Below, piece after piece: positions 29,330 to 34,804 of a stretch of 34,804 nucleotides of DNA (its first letter is position 1; each line of letters starts with the position of its first letter). The position numbers and the translations under genes were made by a program. The stretch is from Clostridia bacterium (GTDB taxonomy: Bacteria > Bacillota > Clostridia > Oscillospirales > Acutalibacteraceae). Below the pieces are notes generated by a model, which saw nothing but the letters and a program-made list of their open reading frames with translations, searched no databases and was not told where the DNA came from. The stretch spans positions 1 to 34,804 of the forward strand of contig CAAEIG010000231.1 in assembly GCA_900755895.1 (NCBI GenBank). Direction: 5' to 3'.

Positions 29330-29968
29330 ATGGAAAACCGCACAATGAAAATTATGTCCCAGAGCGGCAGCGTACCGTTGAAGCTGATCTACGGCCATTT
29401 TGCCACCAACCATTCTCACGTCAACTGCTATCTGGACATGACCACCCTGAAGACTCGCCAAAGCGAGGCAGAACTGGCGGCCCAAGCACTGGTGCAGCAC
29501 TATATGGCCACCACCATTGTGGATACCATCCTCTGTCTGGACGGCACCCAAATCATCGGAGCCTACCTGGCACAAGAGCTCAGCCGCGCCGGATTCGTTT
29601 CCATCAACGCACACCAGACCATTTACGTGGTCACGCCGGAATATGACGCCACCAGCCAGCTGATCTTCCGGGACAACCTGCAGCCCATGATCCGGGACAA
29701 GCACGTGCTGATCCTCACTGCGTCGGTGACCACAGGCATCAGTGTGCGCAAAGCTATGGAGTGTGTACAATATTACGGCGGCACGACTGCTGGAACCTGC
29801 GCCATTTTCAGCGCTCAAAATCAGGTGGACGGCATGGAGGTCAAAGCTGTCTTCACTCCCGAAGACGTCACCGGTTATGCCACCTATTCCACTCACGACT
29901 GTCCCCTGTGCAAAAACGGCACACCCTTAGATGCGCTGATCAATGGGTACGGGTATTCGAAACTGTAA
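29330..29968 (+). CDS. Orotate phosphoribosyltransferase-like (PRTase) protein
   Basis: The protein has 212 aa. A PRTase fold with VDTILCLDGTQIIGAYLAQEL (strand then helix) and IRDKHVLILTASVTTGISVRKAM, the PRPP-binding loop position where standard enzymes have VDDVxTTGxS; here the two acidic residues before the loop are Thr/Ala (LTASVTTG), an unusual site. The C-terminus carries CPLCKNGTPLDALINGYGYS, a Cys pair. Unlike PyrE, there is no linked pyrimidine gene. It may be a PRTase-related protein with changed or regulatory function. GGGAGG precedes the ATG. Confidence 0.75.
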   Translation: MENRTMKIMSQSGSVPLKLIYGHFATNHSHVNCYLDMTTLKTRQSEAELAAQALVQHYMATTIVDTILCLDGTQIIGAYLAQELSRAGFVSINAHQTIYVVTPEYDATSQLIFRDNLQPMIRDKHVLILTASVTTGISVRKAMECVQYYGGTTAGTCAIFSAQNQVDGMEVKAVFTPEDVTGYATYSTHDCPLCKNGTPLDALINGYGYSKL

Positions 29969-29989
29969 ATAATATATTTTTACAAAACA

Positions 29990-30023
29990 AAAGCGGCAGG
30001 CAAATAGCGCCTGCCGCTTTATT
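29990..30023. terminator. Bidirectional terminator between the PRTase-like and SDR genes
   Basis: AAAGCGGCAGGC pairs perfectly with GCCTGCCGCTTT around AAATAGC, with A-rich left and T-rich right flanks. Confidence 0.85.
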
Positions 30024-30077
30024 ATTCATAAACGATTTATCATGGTCGCTTCAAGCAAAAGATTTAGAATGCTGCTT

Positions 30078-30839
30078 TTAGACCTCTGTAAACTCCATGA
30101 TGACACTGTGGGGGATGACTTTTGCCAGCAGATGGTAGAACTTGTAGAACATACTGTTGGTGTACACCATCTTGCCCCGCTTTGCCGCCCGCAGGGAACG
30201 AATGGCCACCTCCTGGGCATTGACCCGAGGCAGCCTGTCAATCAGCCGGGACTTGCCCTCCGGCACTCCTGCCACACGCCAGAAATCCGTGTCCATGGGT
30301 CCGGGGCAAACAGCCAGCACTTTGATCCCACGAGGACGCAGCTCGTCGTGGAGCGCTTTGGAAAAAGCCAGCACATAGGACTTTGTGGCGGAGTACACCG
30401 ACATGCGGGGCGTGGGTGCGAAGGCCGCAATGGACGCCACATTGATCACCAAGCTGTCATCCAACATATAGGGCAGGCACAACCGGGTGATAGCTGTCAG
30501 CGCCCGGCAGTTCACGTCCACCATGCCCGTTTGGTATCCCCGGTTGGAGGAGAAGAAATCCCCGCATTTGGCAAACCCCGCACAGTTTACCAACACCTTG
30601 ATCTCCGGGTTGTTCTCTTTGAGCAGCTTTTCAAAAATCTCCACGCTCTCCTCCTTGGCAAGGTCCAGAGAGATGGCCGCTATGGTCTTGTCCGGATGCT
30701 CCTCTGCAATCTCCTTGAGCAGCTCCTTGCGCCGAGCCACCAGCCAAAATACGTCCACGCTGGGGTATTGGGCGATAACTGCGTTGATATATTCCTTCCC
30801 CAGGCCGCTGGAGGCCCCGGTGATCACGGCTGTTACCAT
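30078..30839 (-). CDS. SDR family NAD(P)-dependent oxidoreductase
   Basis: The protein has 253 aa. Rossmann glycine motif TGASSGLG at 7-14; LVARR after strand 2 suggests NADPH preference; NCAG at about 89-92; catalytic Ser in NVASIAAF and Y-x-x-x-K in VYSATKSY. The C-terminal helix YKFYHLLAKVIPHSVIMEF resembles SDRs of the short-chain acyl/steroid reductase type. The substrate is unknown. The gene stands alone, with its own promoter, divergent to the operon at 31034. Confidence 0.92.
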   Translation of the reverse strand: MVTAVITGASSGLGKEYINAVIAQYPSVDVFWLVARRKELLKEIAEEHPDKTIAAISLDLAKEESVEIFEKLLKENNPEIKVLVNCAGFAKCGDFFSSNRGYQTGMVDVNCRALTAITRLCLPYMLDDSLVINVASIAAFAPTPRMSVYSATKSYVLAFSKALHDELRPRGIKVLAVCPGPMDTDFWRVAGVPEGKSRLIDRLPRVNAQEVAIRSLRAAKRGKMVYTNSMFYKFYHLLAKVIPHSVIMEFTEV

Positions 30840-30879
30840 ACAAACTGTCCCTTCCTTTCAGAGTTTCTGCATAGTTTTT

Positions 30880-30908
30880 ATTTTACCCTTTTCCAGGCGG
30901 CCCGTCAA
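30880..30908 (-). promoter_or_regulatory. Promoter of the SDR gene
   Basis: Minus strand: TTGACG (30908-30903), a 17-bp spacer, TAAAAT (30885-30880). Confidence 0.65.
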
Positions 30909-30972
30909 TGCAGTGTTTGGGCAAAGGTTTACAAATTTTTTAGAAATTTGCCTGTCCCCTCCGGCAGGAGTA

Positions 30973-30981
30973 TGGTATAAT
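30973..30981 (+). promoter_or_regulatory. Extended -10 promoter of the 31034-33632 operon
   Basis: TGGTATAAT, an exact extended -10; no good -35 at the usual distance. A leader of about 45 bases contains a short inverted repeat (CTGCGG / CCGCAG at 30991-31007). Confidence 0.55.
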
Positions 30982-31033
30982 AAAAATCACCCTGCGGTTC
31001 TTCCGCAGAGATCACTTAAAGGACGGATGCATT

Positions 31034-32323
31034 GTGAAACGCAAATGGACGGCAGCCCTGCTGGCCCTGGTTTTCCTGCTGGCTCTGCCTCTCTCGGCGG
31101 CGGCGGAAACCTTCGCCACTGACGACTTCTCTGTGGAGATCCCTGAAGGCACTTACATTTTTGACAGCTCCACCTCTGTGGATGACCCCTCTTGGGCTCT
31201 GGCCGGTCTGGCAGATCCCCAAGAACAACTGGATACCTTGCGGGAAATGAATGGTGTGGCCCTGCTGGTCACCGAGGATGGCACCAACGTGCTCATCCAG
31301 CAGAGTGAGTCCGACACCTCTCAACAGATCTTCAGCCTGAAGGACCTCTCTCAGGAGGATCGGGACAGCTTCTTGGACGGGCTGATGCAGTCCCGCACCG
31401 ATGAAATCACCATCGACAAGTATTACATCGACATCAACGGCCAGCCCTTCTACCGTGTACGGGTGGACGGCGCTTCTGACGGCACCGAATATCATGAGGT
31501 GTTCTACGGCACCATCATTAACGGCTACTCCCTGATGTTCGACATCTACGGCGGCGACGAAACCGTCACCCAGGAGCAGGAAGATATGCTGTTGGGCATT
31601 GCGGAATCCGTCACCTTCTCTGAAATTTTGGAAAAACCAGAAACCACTGTGACCCCCGAGGCTCTGTTCACCACCATTGCCATGCTGGGCCTGCTGGTGC
31701 TGGTCATCCTGGTGCCGGTGGTCTACCTGCCCCTCAAGAGCCGCCGGGATAAACGGCTCAAGGCCAAGTTGGCTGAACAGCTCACCGAGTACCACAAGAC
31801 CCACAGCGACAACGATGCTGTGGAAGGTGAGATGCGCTTTGCCAACTCCACCGACTGCACCAAGGAGGCTATCCACACCTTCAGCATCTACCAGTGCTAC
31901 GTTAAGAATGTGAGCTCTCTGGTCATCGGTGGTCTGCTGTGCGTATGTGCCATTGTGGTTTCCTTCGCAGTGGACGCCGACTGGTGGATCAAGCTGTTGA
32001 CTGCCGCCATTGTCATCTACTACGCTTACAAGACCTTCAACATGCCCCATGTTATGGAAAAGGCCCAGCGCCGTGTATTCGACCGGGGTGTTTCCTCCAC
32101 GGCTCATTACGCCTTCTATGACGACGTGTTCCGGGTGTCGGGAATTCAGTCCACCAGCGTATTCCCCTACTTCCAGATCATGGATGTGCGCAAGCACGGT
32201 CATTACCTGTACCTCTACTACGGTCCCGAGAATGCCTACATGGTGGATCAGTACGGCTTCTCCCTGGGCGAGTGGGAGGATTTCCAGAAGTTCATCGCGG
32301 AAAAAACTGCTAAGAAGAAGTGA
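31034..32323 (+). CDS. Secreted-domain membrane protein with YcxB-like C-terminus
   Basis: The protein has 429 aa. Signal peptide at 1-24 (MKRKWTAALLALVFLLALP then SAAAE). The extracytoplasmic domain at about 25-205 is acidic, with FSVEIPEGTYIF and YHEVFYGTIINGYSLMFDI, a lipoprotein-like fold that often measures membrane-bound sensors. One transmembrane segment lies at about 213-233, then a basic stretch and two more segments (about 296-330). The final 90 residues (VSSTAHYAFYDDVFRVSGIQ, then YLYLYYGPENAYMVDQ) match the YcxB-like domain pattern. GTG start with AAAGGA upstream. First gene of an apparent operon with the nucleosidase and the cyclase-family gene. Function unknown. Confidence 0.75.
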   Translation: MKRKWTAALLALVFLLALPLSAAAETFATDDFSVEIPEGTYIFDSSTSVDDPSWALAGLADPQEQLDTLREMNGVALLVTEDGTNVLIQQSESDTSQQIFSLKDLSQEDRDSFLDGLMQSRTDEITIDKYYIDINGQPFYRVRVDGASDGTEYHEVFYGTIINGYSLMFDIYGGDETVTQEQEDMLLGIAESVTFSEILEKPETTVTPEALFTTIAMLGLLVLVILVPVVYLPLKSRRDKRLKAKLAEQLTEYHKTHSDNDAVEGEMRFANSTDCTKEAIHTFSIYQCYVKNVSSLVIGGLLCVCAIVVSFAVDADWWIKLLTAAIVIYYAYKTFNMPHVMEKAQRRVFDRGVSSTAHYAFYDDVFRVSGIQSTSVFPYFQIMDVRKHGHYLYLYYGPENAYMVDQYGFSLGEWEDFQKFIAEKTAKKK

Positions 32324-32336
32324 GGAGGCTCCTGCC

Positions 32337-33053
32337 ATGGAACAAAACCAGATCGGTTTGATCGGCGCCATGAAAATGGAGGTGGATGCCATCCTCCAAA
32401 CCATAGAATCCAAAAGCTCCCGGACCCATGGGGGCATGACCTTCACCCAGGGCCTACTGGCCGGGGTACCCGTTGTGGTAGCTCAGTGCTCCCCCGGAAA
32501 GGTCAACGCCGCCCTGTGTACCCAGGCCATGATTGACCTATTCAGCCCCCGGCTGGTGCTGAACCTGGGCGTGGCCGGCGGCATTGGCGAGAACGTCCAC
32601 ATTGGGGATGTGGTCATCGCCACCAGCTGTGTGGAATACGACTTTGACACCTCCGCACTGGATGGCTGGCCCGCAGGGCAGATGACCCTGCCGGGAGAGA
32701 ATCCGGAACCCGTCCGTTTCTTGTCCTGTGATTCTGCCATTGCCCAAGTGCTGGCCCAGACTGGAGAAAGCCTCTACGGCCACGCTCACCTGGGAGTGGT
32801 AGCCACTGGAGACCGCTTTGTGGCAGACCCCCAGTTTGGCGACTACCTGCAAAAGGAATTCGGCGCTCTGGCCTGTGAGATGGAGGGCGGAGCCATCGCT
32901 CATGTATGCCTGGCTAACAAGGTGCCCTGCGGGGTGCTTCGGACCATTTCGGACAACGCCCACGACAGCGAAACTGTTGACTTCCTCACCTTTGCCCAGG
33001 ACTCCGCAGCCAAAGCTCAGAAGTTGCTTCAGGCTGTCTTGCCCCAGCTGTGA
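32337..33053 (+). CDS. mtnN: 5'-methylthioadenosine/S-adenosylhomocysteine nucleosidase
   Basis: The protein has 238 aa. IGLIGAMKMEVDAI at 6-19 is the family start, NLGVAGGIG near 77-85, CEMEGGAIAHVC near 178-189 holds the nucleoside-binding Glu, and ISDNAHD near 203-209 holds the catalytic Asp. The enzyme cleaves the adenine from MTA and SAH and supports methionine salvage and autoinducer-2 precursor formation. ATG 32337 with GAGGAGG eight bases upstream, 13 bp after the previous stop. The frame extends upstream to 32010, but that part overlaps the previous gene and is not coding. Confidence 0.93.
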   Translation: MEQNQIGLIGAMKMEVDAILQTIESKSSRTHGGMTFTQGLLAGVPVVVAQCSPGKVNAALCTQAMIDLFSPRLVLNLGVAGGIGENVHIGDVVIATSCVEYDFDTSALDGWPAGQMTLPGENPEPVRFLSCDSAIAQVLAQTGESLYGHAHLGVVATGDRFVADPQFGDYLQKEFGALACEMEGGAIAHVCLANKVPCGVLRTISDNAHDSETVDFLTFAQDSAAKAQKLLQAVLPQL

Positions 33054-33062
33054 GGTGAGTTT

Positions 33063-33632
33063 ATGAAGATTTATGACATCTCCAAAGAGCTGTTTTCCAC
33101 CACCGTTTTCCCTGGGGATCCGGTGCCTGCCAAGCGTCCGGTCCATCAGCTGGAAAAGGGGGACCACTGCAACCTGACAGAGCTGACTCTGGGCAGCCAC
33201 TCCGGCACCCACTTTGACGCTCCCTGCCACTTTGTTCTGGGAGGCAAAACCATCGACCAGGTGGATCTGAACCGCTGTGTGGGTCCCTGCCAAGTGGTGG
33301 AGGCCTCTGGCACAGTGGATCAATCCTGGGCCAAGACGGTCCTGGAAACAGGGGTGCAGCGGCTGCTCATCAAAGGCGAGATGCAGCTCTCCGTAGAAGC
33401 CGCCCAGGAGCTGGCGAAACACCTGCTTCTGGTGGGAGTAGAGGCCATGAGCGTCTCCCCCATGGGCGAACCCACTCCGGTGCATGTGGCCTTGCTCAGT
33501 CAGGAAGTAGGCGTGTTGGAGAACCTGGACCTGAGCGCTGTAGCGCCAGGGGAATACTTCCTCTGCGCGGCGCCCATCAAGTTGGGCGGCTTGGACGGAG
33601 CACAAGTGCGTCCCGTGTTGGTGGAAAACTAA
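33063..33632 (+). CDS. Cyclase family protein (kynurenine formamidase-like metal hydrolase)
   Basis: The protein has 189 aa. LGSHSGTHFDAPCHF at about 43-57 is the H-x-G-T-H-x-D-x-P-x-H-F metal site of PF04199. LIKGE and VGVEAMSVSPM follow. Known members hydrolyse N-formylkynurenine or isatin; the substrate here cannot be told. The length is slightly short compared with 200-260 aa. ATG with GAGGTGAG upstream, nine bases after the mtnN stop; last gene of the operon. Confidence 0.88.
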   Translation: MKIYDISKELFSTTVFPGDPVPAKRPVHQLEKGDHCNLTELTLGSHSGTHFDAPCHFVLGGKTIDQVDLNRCVGPCQVVEASGTVDQSWAKTVLETGVQRLLIKGEMQLSVEAAQELAKHLLLVGVEAMSVSPMGEPTPVHVALLSQEVGVLENLDLSAVAPGEYFLCAAPIKLGGLDGAQVRPVLVEN

Positions 33633-33642
33633 AAAGTTTCGC

Positions 33643-33761
33643 CAGCCTTTTCAAAGGCTGCAGGGGTTTGGGGGCAGAGCCCCCAAGGTCTAAAACCGGC
33701 GCAGCCGTCAAAAAAGAAGCTCATGGAGCGCGCCAGCCCAAAGGGCTGTAGCTCCGTGAGC
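33643..33761. repeat. Dispersed-repeat-like block of nested hairpins
   Basis: Three consecutive inverted repeats: CAGCCTTT/AAAGGCTG (33643-33660), TTGGGGGC-AGA-GCCCCCAA (33668-33686), and GCTCATGGAGC/GCTCCGTGAGC enclosing CAGCCC/GGGCTG (33719-33761). The wording resembles intergenic repeats common in Oscillospiraceae. The first may end the operon at 33632. Confidence 0.6.
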
Positions 33762-33781
33762 GAACCATTTTCACCCTACAA

Positions 33782-33818
33782 AAAAGGACATCTGAGTTTC
33801 TAGCTCAGATGTCCTTTT
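33782..33818. terminator. Bidirectional terminator
   Basis: AAAAGGACATCTGAG pairs perfectly with CTCAGATGTCCTTTT (15 bp) around a 7-base loop. Confidence 0.85.
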
Positions 33819-33838
33819 GCTGTTCATGGTGAAGAGCC

Positions 33839-33926
33839 GCTGTTCGATTCTATCGCCCGGCAGGCGCGTGCGAATCGAACAGCTATTTTTTCTTCCTGCG
33901 CTTTGCGCTACGCTTCGCGCAGTTTT
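33839..33926. repeat. Two further inverted repeats before the ABC-2-like gene
   Basis: GCTGTTCGATTC (33839-33850) and GAATCGAACAGC (33872-33883) are perfect 12-bp arms enclosing a smaller CGCC/GGCG stem, followed by TTTTTT. Next, CTGCGC (33896-33901) pairs with GCGCAG (33917-33922), followed by TTTT. The 33633-33971 gap holds only these elements and no gene. Confidence 0.6.
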
Positions 33927-33971
33927 AAGGTCGCGCCTTTTTGAAAAAATGCGCCCCAAAAACTTTTTTGT

Positions 33972-34679
33972 TTAACGCCGTACCACCGTTTTTCGCAGCA
34001 GCAACCAGGTCAACCCGCTGAGCGCCGCCGCAGAAAGCAACCACACCCCCATGTTCAAAAACGGATTGCTCTCGATCACGTCCATCACGGGGTACACCAG
34101 TTGGGGCGCAAACCAATCGGCCAAAAAGTTGTGCAGCAGCAATGCGTCCACCATCTTAATCAACAGTTGGCCGGGGCCGATGGTGGCCACCAGGCACACT
34201 GCCACTACGATCCGCAGACGCAGGGGCATCCGATAGAAGAAGACAATCAAAAAGTACCCCAAGGCGGATACCAATACAAACAGGCAGAAATTGTAGGGGA
34301 TTGAGAGCAAGGTGGCAACAGCTGTATCTTCAAACCCAGAATGGGCCAAACCAAACACACTTAGAAACAAGCTGGAGGTGTCATCGGCCCAGAGCAGCCG
34401 CCCCAGTGTGGACACGTCCAAAACCAGGCACAGCAAGGTGTCCACTACGGCCATCCCAGCAGCTACGATCCCTGTAACTGCCAGCCGGGCTAGGAACATG
34501 GTCTTGCGGCTGACGCCGTTTTGCAAACTCATGGGTAGGATCTCGTGGAGGCAGCACATGCCGCAGATGAACAGGAATAAACCGGTAAAAGCCGAGATTC
34601 CGCCGCTGAGGTACACCGACCCATGACCACCATGGATTACAAACGCCAGAAATAGCAGCAGATGGAGCGCCACTACCAC
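33972..34679 (-). CDS. Polytopic membrane protein, ABC-2 permease-like (start uncertain)
   Basis: The protein has 235 aa with six hydrophobic segments (about 2-14, 24-45, 62-90, 118-145, 152-172 and 210-228). A loop (LPMSLQNGVSRKTMFLARL) between the second and third resembles the cytoplasmic S-x-R-K-x-x-x-x-x motif of ABC-2 permeases that export drugs or lantibiotics. GTG 34679 has no Shine-Dalgarno. The same frame stays open 36 bases upstream (HYRNAILFYYG), which reads like the natural N-terminus of such permeases, but it meets TAG and has no start. The gene may therefore be frameshifted or 5' truncated. Confidence 0.6.
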   Translation of the reverse strand: MVVALHLLLFLAFVIHGGHGSVYLSGGISAFTGLFLFICGMCCLHEILPMSLQNGVSRKTMFLARLAVTGIVAAGMAVVDTLLCLVLDVSTLGRLLWADDTSSLFLSVFGLAHSGFEDTAVATLLSIPYNFCLFVLVSALGYFLIVFFYRMPLRLRIVVAVCLVATIGPGQLLIKMVDALLLHNFLADWFAPQLVYPVMDVIESNPFLNMGVWLLSAAALSGLTWLLLRKTVVRR

Positions 34680-34804
34680 GCCGTAATAGAAGAGAATTGC
34701 ATTGCGATAATGCTATAGTAATCTAAATCACACATCGGCGGCATATACGACACCACCGGCAACAGGGGTTCTTCCTCTATGTACCCGGCTGCGCCGAGTA
34801 CGTC
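34673..34804 (-). CDS. Possible 3' end of an upstream gene (partial at window edge)
   Basis: A minus-strand frame is open from the window edge for 43 codons (ending IIAMQFSSITAW, stop at 34675-34673) and overlaps the GTG of the permease-like gene by seven bases. No domain is recognisable. It could instead be the true upstream part of the permease gene after a frameshift. Confidence 0.25.
   Translation of the reverse strand, partial: DVLGAAGYIEEEPLLPVVSYMPPMCDLDYYSIIAMQFSSITAW

Noticed and set aside
31016..32446. 476-aa minus-strand frame
   Set aside because: Antisense of the signal-peptide membrane protein; low-complexity His/Gly/Val composition and no ribosome binding site.

Overview
The window looks like a chromosomal segment of a gut Clostridia, probably Oscillospiraceae (Flavonifractor/Pseudoflavonifractor-like). 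The clues are a GC-rich backbone with Gram-positive ribosome binding sites, TTG/GTG starts, a BclA-like collagen protein and many glycan enzymes. This assignment is inference. No ribosomal RNA, CRISPR array, replication origin or complete prophage is visible.

Layout. (1) 1-3921, backbone: the 3' part of a collagen-like exosporium-type protein, a glycosyltransferase that may glycosylate it, then a Dabb-domain protein translationally coupled to a MATE exporter. (2) 3931-4137: tRNA-Ala(CGC) with its own promoter and terminator. (3) About 4140-18190: a visibly AT-richer accessory island holding an IS3-family transposase, a large DUF2971-like/TPR/possible PIN protein, and a long array of Rhs (YD-repeat) toxin-immunity cassettes with orphan immunity genes. 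(4) 18208-20067: a MarR regulator and MATE exporter under a promoter with a palindromic operator. (5) 20349-28517: a carbohydrate region with an uncharacterised alpha/alpha-barrel protein, a GH43 glycosidase, a SIS-domain isomerase, a GH38 alpha-mannosidase and a ROK-family protein. (6) 28657-34804: small membrane proteins, an orotate phosphoribosyltransferase-like protein, an SDR oxidoreductase, a secreted/membrane protein followed by MTA/SAH nucleosidase and a cyclase-family hydrolase, a cluster of hairpins, and an ABC-2-like membrane protein at the edge.

The most interesting part is 7463-18123. Three tandem cassettes each hold a fragment of the same Rhs core, a paralogous Gly/Ala-rich hydrophobic C-terminal domain of about 200 residues (putative toxin) and a paralogous membrane protein of 142-146 residues (putative immunity). 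All three immunity proteins end in the same basic tail, GMPPKKKK. The core fragments differ in length, at least one is out of frame with its toxin, and none has a credible start codon, so they look like displaced cassettes that would need recombination with a complete rhs gene to be made as toxins. A conserved linker with an exact TATAAT box sits at the 5' junction of each downstream cassette and could let the immunity genes be transcribed. Further right are a decayed His-rich toxin with two candidate immunity genes, an orphan immunity-like gene, a core remnant next to a leucine-rich-repeat protein, and a tandem pair of related membrane proteins. A diverged repeat of about 100 bp occurs on both sides of the first half of the array.

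In the carbohydrate region, divergent promoters separate opposing transcription units and bidirectional hairpins separate convergent ones. The GH38-ROK pair and the divergent SIS gene suggest intracellular breakdown of mannose-containing glycans.
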